Below are positions 23,829 to 32,878 of a stretch of 64,000 nucleotides of DNA, piece by piece. This DNA is from Massilia sp. Bi118. Its GTDB lineage: Bacteria > Pseudomonadota > Gammaproteobacteria > Burkholderiales > Burkholderiaceae_D. The notes beneath the pieces are model-generated. The model made no database searches. It worked only from the letters and a program-made list of their open reading frames with translations, and was not told where the DNA came from. Position numbers and translations under genes: made by a program. Position 1 is the first letter of the stretch. Each line of letters opens with the position of its first letter. The DNA lies in contig NZ_CAKKMV010000007.1 of assembly GCF_918697865.1 (NCBI RefSeq), positions 124,001 to 188,000 on the forward strand, written 5' to 3'.

Positions 23829-26018
23829 TTAAATGTCGGCCTTCTGGGCGGCCGCGTCGAAGGTGCGCAGGCCCGCGCAGACAAGGTCGGTCGGCACATC
23901 CAGCGCCCAGCTGGCGGCGGAGGCGGCAAGCACCGCTTCCGGCTCGCCCGCCGTGGCCGGCTTCAGCTTGGCCAGGCCCAGCAGCGGCGCTTCTTCGGCG
24001 CCCTGGGCCAGCACGATGTGCTGGTCGCGCAGGAAGGCCACACGGCCGCCGGCGGCGCGGTGCTGCCTGAGGACTTCGTTGTTCTCGTCCAGCGCGTAGA
24101 AGATGACAGCGCCATCGGACAGTTCGGCCAGCTTCACGACCTGCGGGTCGGCGGCGTTCAGCACCGCAGCGCCTTCGGACAGGACCACGTCGACCTGGCT
24201 GCGCACCACGTTGAACAGGGCGTCCTCGTCGCGCACGTACAGGTCCTCGACGTCGGCGACGGAGCCCATGCCGGTCACCACGCCCACCAGGCAGCGGTCG
24301 TAGGGCAGGCCCTCGGTCAGGATCGCGCGCGCATGCGATTCGAACACGGCGGCCTGCACGTTGCGGTTGATGAGCAGGCGCTGGGCAGCGTCGAAACGGG
24401 TGCAGTCGGCCGGCGTCACCTTGCGGCCATCCAGGTAGAGGCCGTGGCGGTTGGCCACGCCGGTGTACTTGCCCGACAGGCGCAGCACGGTGGACACCAG
24501 GCGCGACACCAGGGCGGCATCGCGCTGGCCGGTCACGCCGATCACCGGGATGCGGCCGGAGGCGTCGCCAGCCGATGGCGAATCGGCGAACAGGTGCTCG
24601 ACGATCGCCTTGCCGACTTCGCGCGGCTTGCCGGTGGCCGGCTTGATGTGGGCCAGCAGGCCCGGGCTGGAATTGACTTCGATGATGGCGCCGCGCTGTT
24701 CTTCCAGCGGGCGCGAGATGTCTTCGCACACCAGGTCGATGCCGGCGATGTCGAGGCCGACCACGCGCGCGGCCAGCGCCGCCACGTAGGCCACGTCCGG
24801 ATGCACCTCGTCGGTGACGTCGTCGGCGACGTTGCCGTTCGGCTGGATCAGCACCTTCTGGCCGGCTTGCGGGACCGAGGCCGGGGTCAGGCCCTGGCGC
24901 TGCAGGTCGAGCTTGATCTCGTCGTCGTCCGGGGTCACCAGGCCGAGCGGGTGTTCTTCGCTGAGGCCGCGGCGCGGGTCGGTGTTGATCTGGCTGTCGC
25001 ACAATTCGGTGACGGTCGACTTGCCGTCGCCCGTCACGAACAGCGATTCGCCCTTGGCGGCGGCGACCACTTTCGAGCCCACCACCAGCAGGCGGTGCTC
25101 GTTGCCCGGCACGTAGCGCTCGACCAGCACGGCGCTGGAGTCGCCGGCTTCGGCGGCGATCGCATAGGCGGCCTTCACGTCCGCTTCGTTCATCAGGTTC
25201 AGGGTCACGCCGCGGCCATGGTTGCCGTCGACCGGCTTGATCACCACCGGCAGGCCGATGTCCTCGGCCTCATCCCAGGCGGCGTCCGCGCTGCGCACGA
25301 CAGCGCCTTCCGGCACCGGCACGCCGCAGGAAGCGAGCAGGGTCTTGGTCAGGTCCTTGTCGCTGGCGATGCTTTCGCCGATGGCGCTGGTGCGGTCGGT
25401 TTCGGCGGTCCAGATGCGGCGCTGAGCTGCACCATGGCCGAGCTGTACCAGGTTGCCTTCGGTGAGGCGGATCGAGGGGATGCGGCGCTCGGTGGCGGCA
25501 TCGACGATGTTGGCGGTGGACGGGCCGAGGCAGTAGCGGTCGACCAGTTCGGTCAGCTGCGCCACCGTGGCCTTTATGTCGAACGGGGTGTCGTTGATGG
25601 CGGCCATCAGGAGCGCGTGGCCGGCCTGCAGGGCCGCGCGGCCGACGACTTCGTCGCGTGTGCGGAAGGCCATCTTGTAGATGCCGTGGTCGCTGGTCGA
25701 GCGGGTCTTGCCGAAGCCGGTCTTCATGCCGGCCATGTTCTGCAGTTCGAGGACGACGTGTTCGAGGATGTGGCCGGCCCAGGTGCCGTCGCGCAGGCGT
25801 TCCAGGAAGCCGCCGCGCTCGCCGACGCCGCAGCGGTGTTCGATCAGTCCCGGCAGCCAGGCGGTCAGGCGCTCGTTGAAGCCGGGGAGGGTGTTCGAAG
25901 GACATTCTTCGAGTTCGCCGATGTCGAGCCAGGTCTCGATGACGGGGCGGTAAGTCCAGATGTTCGGTCCACGCAGGTGGGTTACACGAAGAATCTTAAT
26001 GTCTTTCTTGTTTGTCAT
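23829..26018 (-). CDS. Cyanophycin synthetase-like protein with degenerate Mur-ligase site (CphA2/CphA'-type)
   Basis: The start at 26018 (MTNKKDIKILRVTHLRGPNIW) gives 729 residues, about 130 shorter than the partner. The ATP-grasp domain is intact (LGPSTANIVDAA, VVIKPVDGNHGRGVTLNL, IEVNSSPGL). The Mur-like domain's P-loop, GTNGKTTT in CphA, is here GVTGQRDAALVS (about residue 494), lacking the Lys and Thr needed for ATP. CphA2-type enzymes with this loss re-polymerise beta-Asp-Arg dipeptides using only the ATP-grasp site. Betaproteobacteria commonly carry such a paired gene. Divergent from the transporter gene at 26246. Confidence 0.9.
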   Translation of the reverse strand: MTNKKDIKILRVTHLRGPNIWTYRPVIETWLDIGELEECPSNTLPGFNERLTAWLPGLIEHRCGVGERGGFLERLRDGTWAGHILEHVVLELQNMAGMKTGFGKTRSTSDHGIYKMAFRTRDEVVGRAALQAGHALLMAAINDTPFDIKATVAQLTELVDRYCLGPSTANIVDAATERRIPSIRLTEGNLVQLGHGAAQRRIWTAETDRTSAIGESIASDKDLTKTLLASCGVPVPEGAVVRSADAAWDEAEDIGLPVVIKPVDGNHGRGVTLNLMNEADVKAAYAIAAEAGDSSAVLVERYVPGNEHRLLVVGSKVVAAAKGESLFVTGDGKSTVTELCDSQINTDPRRGLSEEHPLGLVTPDDDEIKLDLQRQGLTPASVPQAGQKVLIQPNGNVADDVTDEVHPDVAYVAALAARVVGLDIAGIDLVCEDISRPLEEQRGAIIEVNSSPGLLAHIKPATGKPREVGKAIVEHLFADSPSAGDASGRIPVIGVTGQRDAALVSRLVSTVLRLSGKYTGVANRHGLYLDGRKVTPADCTRFDAAQRLLINRNVQAAVFESHARAILTEGLPYDRCLVGVVTGMGSVADVEDLYVRDEDALFNVVRSQVDVVLSEGAAVLNAADPQVVKLAELSDGAVIFYALDENNEVLRQHRAAGGRVAFLRDQHIVLAQGAEEAPLLGLAKLKPATAGEPEAVLAASAASWALDVPTDLVCAGLRTFDAAAQKADI

Positions 26019-26245
26019 GAAAAATATCTTGCCCCGCAGTGACCGCTCTCTCACCACGCGGCGTTGCCTTATGTTTGTGCCGAATTGCTGCAGCGCACAT
26101 GTTGTATACTTGCCGAAACGAAGCTTACCGTGCTGAACCGAATTCTGCCAGTCTCGCCCCCGCCGATAGAATACCGTACGCCTGTCAACCGGCGTGCCCT
26201 GCTCAGCGTTCCATGCTTTTGGCGCACACGAATTCCTGATAGCAC

Positions 26246-28528
26246 ATGACGACTCAACAACTAGTTCCTTCCGCACCGCTGGCAGCCGCCAGTTTCCTGC
26301 CCGAGCAATGGCAGGCGGACGTCCAGAAAAAGCTTGCGCCAGGGGAAAACGTTTTAAGCGCCCTCGAGGTTGACCTCGACGCGAAATTACATTTCACCAA
26401 AGGGATACTGGTTGTAACAAACATTCGCTTACTCACGCTCAGCCCCGGCGACAAGCACTGGCGCGACTGGCCTTACCGCGCCGGGCTGGCGATGCGCCAC
26501 TACGACCACGCCGGCGTCGGCCACATCGAGCTGGTCGACGCCAGGGGCCTGCTGGCGGCCTGGCGTTTTACCCTCGGCCAGAACCTGCAGGCGATCCGCC
26601 TGGTCGACCAGTTCCACGACCAGGTCCAGAGCTACCTGACCGGCGTCGCCGTCCAGCCGCCCGAGCAGCACACCTGCCCGAGCTGCAAGGCGCCGCTCGA
26701 AGCCGACCAGGAAGACTGCCCGATCTGTACCAAGGTGCTGCACACCCCGCCGTCCACCTGGACCCTGTTCCGTTTGTGGCGCTTCGCCAAGCCGTATCAA
26801 GGGCAGCTGTTCCTCGGATTCTTGCTGATGTTGGCCAGTACCGGCGCACACATGATTCCCCCCTACCTGACCATGCCGCTGATGGACAACGTTCTGATCC
26901 CCTACCAGAACGGCCAGAAGATCGACACCGGGCTGGTCTACATGTACATGGGCGGCCTGCTGGCCTCGGCAGTCCTGGCCTGGGCGCTGGGATGGGGACG
27001 CACCTACGTGCTGGCCCTGGTGTCGGAACGGATGGGCGCGGACATGCGCTCGGAAACCTACGAGCACCTGTTGCGGCTGTCGTTAGAGTTTTTTGGCGGC
27101 AAGCGCACCGGCGACCTGATGAGCCGCATCGGCAGCGGCTCCGACCGCATCTGCGTGTTCCTGTCGCTGCACCTGCTGGACTTCCTGTCCGACGTGCTCA
27201 TGATCATCATGACCGGCGCGATCCTGTTCAGCCTGAATCCCAAGCTGGCCCTGGTCACCCTGGCGCCGCTGCCTTTCATCGCCTGGATGATCCACGTCGT
27301 GCGCGACAAGCTGCGCACCGGCTTCGAAAAGATCGACCGCGTGTGGGGCGAGGTCACCAACGTGCTGGCCGACACCATCCCGGGCATCCGCGTGGTGAAA
27401 GCCTTTGCCCAGGAAAAGCGCGAAGCCGTCCGCTTCCGCGATGCGAACAAGCACAACCTGGCCGTCAACGATAAATTGAACAAGGTCTGGTCGCTGTTCT
27501 CGCCGACCGTCTCCTTCCTGACGGAGCTCGGCCTGCTGGTCATCTGGTGCTTCGGCATCTGGCAGGTAAGCAAGGGCGAGCTCACGGTCGGCACCCTGTC
27601 CGCCTTCATCGCCTACAGCGGCCGCTTCTACGTGCGCCTGGATTCGATGAGCCGTATCGTCTCGGTGACGCAAAAGTCGGCCTCGGCCGCCAAGCGCATC
27701 TTCGACATCCTCGACCACGTGTCGAGCGTGCCGGATCCGGTCAACCCGATCAAGCTGGACAAGGTCCAGGGCAACATCGAACTGCGCGAAGTCGGCTTCC
27801 GCTATGGCAACCGCGCGGTCAACCGCGGGGTTTCATTGAATATCAAGGCCGGCGAGATGGTCGGCCTGGTCGGCCATTCCGGCTCCGGCAAATCGACGCT
27901 GGTGAACCTGATCTGCCGCTTCTACGACGTGGCCGAGGGCGCCATTCTCCTGGATGGCAAGGATATCCGCTCGTTCGCGGTGGCCGACTACCGCCGCCAC
28001 ATCGGCCTGGTGCTGCAGGAACCCTTCCTGTTCTTCGGCACGATTGCCGAGAACATCGCCTATGGCAAGCCGGACGCCACCCGCGAAGACATCATTGCCG
28101 CTGCCCGCGCCGCCCACGCCCACGAATTCATCCTGCGCCTGCCGCAGGGCTACGACTCGATGGTCGGCGAGCGCGGCCAGGGCCTGTCCGGCGGCGAGCG
28201 CCAGCGCATCTCGATTGCGCGCGCCCTGCTGATCGACCCGCCTATCCTGATCCTCGATGAGGCGACCTCCTCGGTGGACTCGGAAACCGAGAAGGAAATC
28301 CAGAAGGCGCTCGACAACCTGGTGCAGGGCCGCACCACGATCGCCATCGCGCACCGCCTGTCGACGCTGCACCGCGCCGACCGCCTGGTCGTGCTGGACC
28401 GCGGCGTGGTGGTGGAAGAGGGCAACCACGACCAACTGATGGCCGCCGAAGGCGCCTACTACCGCCTGTACGAAGCGCAGGCGCGCAACGTCGACGAAGG
28501 TCCGGACGACGAAGGCAAGGAAGACTGA
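26246..28528 (+). CDS. Cyanophycin-associated ABC exporter (fused permease-ATPase)
   Basis: The 760-residue protein starts with an extra domain (~1-130) resembling a bacterial PH-like fold, then a four-Cys zinc ribbon (CPSC...CPIC, about 145-165). Next come the six-helix ABC exporter domain (about 180-480) and the ATPase. The latter shows Walker A GHSGSGKST, signature LSGGERQR, Walker B LILDEATSSVD and the switch IAHRL. The type is MsbA/lipid-exporter-like. The gene is divergent from the cyanophycin synthetases and overlaps the DUF1854 gene by one base. This linkage recurs in cyanophycin-making betaproteobacteria; the substrate is not known. Confidence 0.9.
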   Translation: MTTQQLVPSAPLAAASFLPEQWQADVQKKLAPGENVLSALEVDLDAKLHFTKGILVVTNIRLLTLSPGDKHWRDWPYRAGLAMRHYDHAGVGHIELVDARGLLAAWRFTLGQNLQAIRLVDQFHDQVQSYLTGVAVQPPEQHTCPSCKAPLEADQEDCPICTKVLHTPPSTWTLFRLWRFAKPYQGQLFLGFLLMLASTGAHMIPPYLTMPLMDNVLIPYQNGQKIDTGLVYMYMGGLLASAVLAWALGWGRTYVLALVSERMGADMRSETYEHLLRLSLEFFGGKRTGDLMSRIGSGSDRICVFLSLHLLDFLSDVLMIIMTGAILFSLNPKLALVTLAPLPFIAWMIHVVRDKLRTGFEKIDRVWGEVTNVLADTIPGIRVVKAFAQEKREAVRFRDANKHNLAVNDKLNKVWSLFSPTVSFLTELGLLVIWCFGIWQVSKGELTVGTLSAFIAYSGRFYVRLDSMSRIVSVTQKSASAAKRIFDILDHVSSVPDPVNPIKLDKVQGNIELREVGFRYGNRAVNRGVSLNIKAGEMVGLVGHSGSGKSTLVNLICRFYDVAEGAILLDGKDIRSFAVADYRRHIGLVLQEPFLFFGTIAENIAYGKPDATREDIIAAARAAHAHEFILRLPQGYDSMVGERGQGLSGGERQRISIARALLIDPPILILDEATSSVDSETEKEIQKALDNLVQGRTTIAIAHRLSTLHRADRLVVLDRGVVVEEGNHDQLMAAEGAYYRLYEAQARNVDEGPDDEGKED

Positions 28529-28992
28529 TGACGACTTTTACTTTACGCCGCGATTCGTTCGGCAAGCTGGTGCTGACCAATGCCGAGGGCGAAGAATTCG
28601 TCGGCGTCGCGCCGGTGCGCTCCTTCCCGGTCCAGGCGCCGAGCCGCGGCATCTCGCTGGTGCGCGAAGGCGGCAAGGAAGTGGCCTGGATCGAGGACCT
28701 CGCGGACGTGCCGCCCGAAGTGCGTGCGCTGGTGACCGATGAGCTGGATGGGCGCGAGTTCATGCCCGAGATCCAGTCGATCAAGGGCGTGTCGAGTTTT
28801 GCCACGCCTTCGACCTGGCGGGTGAAGACGGACCGGGGCGACACCGAGTTCGTGCTGAAGGGGGAGGAGGATATTCGCCGCTTGGGCGCTTACTCCTTGC
28901 TGATCGCCGACAGCCATGGGATTCACTTCCTTATTCGCGACATGTTTGCGATCGATAAGGGTAGCCGGAAGATTCTGGATCGGTTCCTGTAA
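28528..28992 (+). CDS. Cyanophycin-associated DUF1854 protein
   Basis: The 154-residue protein matches the DUF1854 pattern: an N-terminal FGKLVLTNAEGEEFVGVAPVR, the central ISLVREGGKEVAWIEDLADVP, and the C-terminal FLIRDMFAIDKGSRKILDRFL. It has no membrane segment. Its start overlaps the stop of the ABC exporter, so it is very likely co-translated and may be its cytoplasmic partner. The role is unknown. Confidence 0.88.
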   Translation: MTTFTLRRDSFGKLVLTNAEGEEFVGVAPVRSFPVQAPSRGISLVREGGKEVAWIEDLADVPPEVRALVTDELDGREFMPEIQSIKGVSSFATPSTWRVKTDRGDTEFVLKGEEDIRRLGAYSLLIADSHGIHFLIRDMFAIDKGSRKILDRFL

Positions 28993-29075
28993 GCCTTTAA
29001 CTCGCGCCACGTGCATTCGTTGATACCGTGACAGCGAGTCGTCCTCTCTTGCAATGGTGAGCGGACAGGTCAGGG

Positions 29076-29603
29076 CTAATTTTTGGTCAGTGCGAGCAAT
29101 TGCTCTTCAATGCCACGCTTGATACCGACGAGTCCTTGATTCAATAGCTTCAAATAGCCTTCCCAAAGTTGAAATAGCGCTGGGAAATCGATTCCGGTGA
29201 GCGGTGTGCCCATAGCGATCTGGCTGTCGATTTCTTCGAATGCTTCTTTCAATGGTTTATGACCGTTTTCGACCTGCTGCAGGCATGCCGAAAGGGAAGG
29301 CGCATAGCTTCTTATAACCATCTTCAGCTCACTGACTTCGCTGCCCAGATGCTGTCGATATTCGTTATATTTATCTGGGTGCGCCGGCAAGTGCCGTTTC
29401 GCATTGATGATTTCTCTTTTATACCCTTCTGCGATCTTTTGGGATAGCTGATAGGCGCGTTCCAGTTTCTCGACTTTCAGCCGTGCCTTTTGGGTGCGCT
29501 CAGTTGACCAAAACTGCAGTCGTGCGGCGAGGGTGGCAGCAAGCGCGCCGAGCATGATGTTGAGCGAAGGTGTCAGCGGTGTGATCAGTTCATCTATCGG
29601 CAT
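29076..29603 (-). CDS. Hypothetical membrane-anchored coiled-coil protein
   Basis: The start at 29603 (MPIDELITPLTPSLN) gives 175 residues; the frame opens at 29675. A hydrophobic segment at about 13-28 (LNIMLGALAATLAARLQFW) is followed by a long charged helical region (KARLKVEKLERAYQLSQKIAEG), so it is probably a single-pass protein with a cytoplasmic coiled coil. I do not recognise a family. Its AT-richer sequence differs somewhat from its neighbours. Confidence 0.55.
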   Translation of the reverse strand: MPIDELITPLTPSLNIMLGALAATLAARLQFWSTERTQKARLKVEKLERAYQLSQKIAEGYKREIINAKRHLPAHPDKYNEYRQHLGSEVSELKMVIRSYAPSLSACLQQVENGHKPLKEAFEEIDSQIAMGTPLTGIDFPALFQLWEGYLKLLNQGLVGIKRGIEEQLLALTKN

Positions 29604-29693
29604 TTGCGAAGTCCTGGTATCAAAAGGTGAGCGATGCGCCTCTATAAGTCTATGAGGACATTTTCCATTGTGCAATAGTACATATACTTTGTG

Positions 29694-31319
29694 CTAATCG
29701 CAGTAAGCCATGCCCAGCTTGCTAACCCATCCGTATTGATTCCAGCTTAATTGATGGGTAAGCATTTGCTGGGCGAGGAAGCGCTCGTCGTGAGACACCA
29801 CCACGAGCGCACCCTGCCACGATTGCAGCATCGCCTCCAGCGCCTCGATCCCATGCAAGTCCAGGTGATTGGTCGGCTCATCCAGCAGCAGCAAACGCGG
29901 CGCCGGTTCGCGCAGCACGGCGCACAGCAGCGCCCCGCGCATTCTTTCACCGCCGCTCAAACTTCCCGATGGACGCTGCACCCGGTCAGGCTTCAAACCG
30001 GCCAGCGCCAGGTATTGGCGCAGCCGGCCTTCGTCATATTGAGTCGCAGTTGCGCGCAGTTGATCGAGCAGGCTGTTTGAAGGATCCAGCATCGCCAAAT
30101 GCTGATCCAGCAGCACCGCAGGCAGCGTACGGCAGCGGCCGGACAGCGGCGTGATCTCGCCGGCGATCACCCGCAGCAGGGTCGACTTGCCGCAGCCATT
30201 CGGCCCGCGGATCGCGATCCTCGCCGCACCGTTCGCACCCCAGTCCAGCGGGTGGCGCGGGCCCCACGGCGCTACCAGTTCTTCCAGCACCACGGCCGAC
30301 TGGCCGTCGGGAATATTCAAGTCCAGCAGCGGAAAGCTGGGCCGCTCCAGCGCGCCGTCGAGCGCATCGAAGGCGTCGAGCACGTCCTGCTTCAGGTCCT
30401 GCCGCCGCTGCGCATGGCGCTCGGCGCGCGCGCCGTCGGTCTGCTGGGCGCGCTGGGGCAGGGCGTTGAGGACGATCTTCGGCTGGCCGCCGGCCGCTTT
30501 CGCGCGCGCGCCGCGGGCGCTCTTGCGTGCAGCGCGTTCGGCTTCGGTTCGCATCGTCGCTTCTGCGTTGCGGCGCTCGACGCGCGCACGTTCGAGCCGC
30601 GCTTCCATCGAGGCCAGTTCGGCGCCGCGCTGCTCCGAGACCAGCGACCACCCGCCGCCATAACGCCGCAGGCCGCGCGCGTGGACTTCCAGCGTGCGGT
30701 CGGCGTGCTCCAGCAGTTCGCGGTCATGGCTGATCACCAGTAGCCCGCGGCCGCCTGCGCGCCAGGCCTGCATCTGCTCGATCAGGAAGCGCCGCCGCTC
30801 GCGGTCGAGGTGGTTGCCGGGTTCGTCCAGGATAAGAAAGCCGGCCTCGCTGCAGAAAGCGCCGATCAGGGAGAGCAGGGTGCGCTGGCCGCCGGACAGC
30901 GACGCCGGCGTCATGGATTCAGCCAGCCCGGCCTGGTCCAGCATCGCCTGCCAGCGTGCTTCGAGGTCCCAGCGTTCGCCGATGATCGCGAAGTCATCAT
31001 CGCGCGCGTCGCCGGCCGCCAAACGCCGCAGGGCGCCCAGTAGCGCATCGAGGCCGGCCAGTTGCGCCAGGCTGGTGGCGTGAAGAAGACCCGTCTGCTG
31101 TTCGACGTAATGAACCGGGACGGCGTGCTCGACACGGCCTTGTGCCGGTTGGGACAAGCCGGCAAGCACGCGGCCGAGCGAGGACTTGCCGCTGCCATTC
31201 GGGCCGATCAGGGCGACGAGTTCGGCGCCGAACGTTTCATGAAGGTCGTGGAACAGAATGCGCCCGTCGGGAAGGGCGAGGGTCAGCCCGTGCAGGGCCA
31301 GGAGATAGGGATGCGCCAT
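29694..31319 (-). CDS. ABC-F family ATPase
   Basis: The start at 31319 (MAHPYLLALHGLTLALPDG) gives 541 residues. Two ABC cassettes lack membrane domains. The first has GPNGSGKSS, LSGGQRTLL and LILDEPGNHLD; the second has GPNGCGKST, LSGGERMRG and LLLDEPTNHLD. The linker between them is long, basic and helical (RAARKSARGARAKAAGG and neighbours), like the P-site tRNA interaction motif region of ABC-F factors. ABC-F proteins act on ribosomes. Which subfamily this is cannot be settled by eye. Confidence 0.88.
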   Translation of the reverse strand: MAHPYLLALHGLTLALPDGRILFHDLHETFGAELVALIGPNGSGKSSLGRVLAGLSQPAQGRVEHAVPVHYVEQQTGLLHATSLAQLAGLDALLGALRRLAAGDARDDDFAIIGERWDLEARWQAMLDQAGLAESMTPASLSGGQRTLLSLIGAFCSEAGFLILDEPGNHLDRERRRFLIEQMQAWRAGGRGLLVISHDRELLEHADRTLEVHARGLRRYGGGWSLVSEQRGAELASMEARLERARVERRNAEATMRTEAERAARKSARGARAKAAGGQPKIVLNALPQRAQQTDGARAERHAQRRQDLKQDVLDAFDALDGALERPSFPLLDLNIPDGQSAVVLEELVAPWGPRHPLDWGANGAARIAIRGPNGCGKSTLLRVIAGEITPLSGRCRTLPAVLLDQHLAMLDPSNSLLDQLRATATQYDEGRLRQYLALAGLKPDRVQRPSGSLSGGERMRGALLCAVLREPAPRLLLLDEPTNHLDLHGIEALEAMLQSWQGALVVVSHDERFLAQQMLTHQLSWNQYGWVSKLGMAYCD

Positions 31320-31466
31320 GTGTGATCCTTGTAATGCCAGTCGAAACCGCGCCGGCCTTCCAATCGAAAGCGGCGATGAGGGTTCTGTGCTGTCGCGGTG
31401 ATTGCGAGAGCGGGCATTACAGGCGCATGGGTGAAGTCCTCCAATTGAAGTTGGCGGTATTCTAGC

Positions 31467-31498
31467 AAACTTGGGTCCCCGCCTGCGCGGGGACGACG
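31467..31498 (+). repeat. REP-like palindrome (copy 2)
   Basis: AAACTTGGGTCCCCGCCTGC followed by GCGGGGACGACG matches copy 1 at 21142-21173 in all but a few bases. It lies between the ABC-F gene and the glycosyltransferase gene. Confidence 0.8.
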
Positions 31499-31547
31499 CT
31501 GATATTTTATCGGAGGCGGTATCGACACACCCGCACGTACACACTTC

Positions 31548-32792
31548 GTGGTCGTCACCATCGGCTCGGCCGGCGACCTGTTTCCCTTCATGGCGATGGC
31601 GCTTGCATTGCAGGATGTCGGCCACAAGGTCAGCTTCCTCGCGCCCGAGCAGCACGCACCCTACGTCAAGGACAGCGGCCTGAGCTTCGTCGGCCTGCCA
31701 GTCGACGCGGCCGTGCTGGCCGACCCCGACCTCTGGCATGCGACGCGCGGCTTTGGCGTGGTGTGGCGCGCGACGCGGCCGGCAATGGCGCAGATCGTGC
31801 CTTTCGTCGATGCCTTGCCGCCCGACGAGGCGGTCGTGCTGCTGGTCCATCCGCTGGCCTTGCCGGAGGCCGACCTGTGCCGGGCCAGGCGTCCCGGTTT
31901 GAAAGTGGCGGCAGCTTACCTGGCGCCGCAAAACCTGCCGACCATCCACGATCCGCTGATGTTCGGTCCCTGGCCGGTGCCGCGCTGGGTGCCGCTGGGC
32001 CTGCGCAGCTGGTTGTTGCGGCGGCTGGCCGCCGGCGTCATCGATCCGGTGGCGCTGAAGGATGTGAACGCGGCGCGGCAGGCACGGGGCATGAACAAGG
32101 TCGACAGCATGCTCACGCACCTGTTCGCCGTGCCGGACCTGTCGGTAACGCTGTTCCCCGACTGGTTCGCGCCGACCCAGCCGGACTGGCCCAGGCCCAT
32201 GTACCGCGCCGACTTTCCCCTGTTCGATCCGAACCCCGACGCTGTCCTGTCGCCCGAGCTCGAACGCTTCCTGGACGCAGAGCCGGGCGCCAGGCCGGTC
32301 GTCTTCACCCACGGTACGGGCAACACCCAGTCGCGCGCCTATTTCGAACATGCGCGCGCGGCTGTCGAACTGATCGGCCTGCGCGCCGTCTTCCTGACCC
32401 CGCATCGCGAGCAGTTGCCGAGAGACCTGCCCTCGTCCATCCTGTGGCAGGACTACGTGCCGCTGCGGCGCCTGCTGCCGCGCGCGATGGTGCTGGTCCA
32501 CCACGGGGGCATCGGCACCACGGCCGAAGCCCTGCGCGCCGGCACGCCCCAGCTGGTGGTGCCGCTGGCGCACGACCAGTTCGACAACGCGGCGCGTGTC
32601 GCCGCCCTGGGCGTGGCCTTCCGTGCGAGGGCGTCGCGGCTCAACGGCGTACGCCTGGCGCGGGGATTGCAACAGCTGCTCGGCGATCGGGAGCTGGTTG
32701 CGCGCTGCCGCCGAATCAGCCGGCGCTTCGCACTCGGGCAGGGCCTGCAGGGCTTGCGCCTGCGTCTGGAAATGCTGGCGGCCGGCGGCTAA
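31548..32792 (+). CDS. GT1-type glycosyltransferase
   Basis: The GTG at 31548 gives 414 residues starting VVTIGSAGDLFPFM, the N-terminal Rossmann motif of UGT/rhamnosyl-type GT-B enzymes. The C-terminal domain has the donor-binding signature VLVHHGGIGTTAEALRAGTPQL, then PLAHDQFDNAARV. Acceptor is unknown; lipid or natural product glycosylation is usual in this group. The best ribosome binding site (GGAGG, 31512-31516) lies 4 nt before an in-frame ATC at 31521, which would add nine residues (IDTPARTHF). The real start may be that non-canonical codon. The next gene (32879) is a reductase in the same direction. Confidence 0.85.
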   Translation: MVVTIGSAGDLFPFMAMALALQDVGHKVSFLAPEQHAPYVKDSGLSFVGLPVDAAVLADPDLWHATRGFGVVWRATRPAMAQIVPFVDALPPDEAVVLLVHPLALPEADLCRARRPGLKVAAAYLAPQNLPTIHDPLMFGPWPVPRWVPLGLRSWLLRRLAAGVIDPVALKDVNAARQARGMNKVDSMLTHLFAVPDLSVTLFPDWFAPTQPDWPRPMYRADFPLFDPNPDAVLSPELERFLDAEPGARPVVFTHGTGNTQSRAYFEHARAAVELIGLRAVFLTPHREQLPRDLPSSILWQDYVPLRRLLPRAMVLVHHGGIGTTAEALRAGTPQLVVPLAHDQFDNAARVAALGVAFRARASRLNGVRLARGLQQLLGDRELVARCRRISRRFALGQGLQGLRLRLEMLAAGG

Positions 32793-32878
32793 CCGATGAG
32801 CCGGGGCAACGGCGCGCCGGCCCTGATCGAAAGCGCGCAAGAATGGCGGTTCCCCGTCATTTCCCCTGGAGCGAACTC

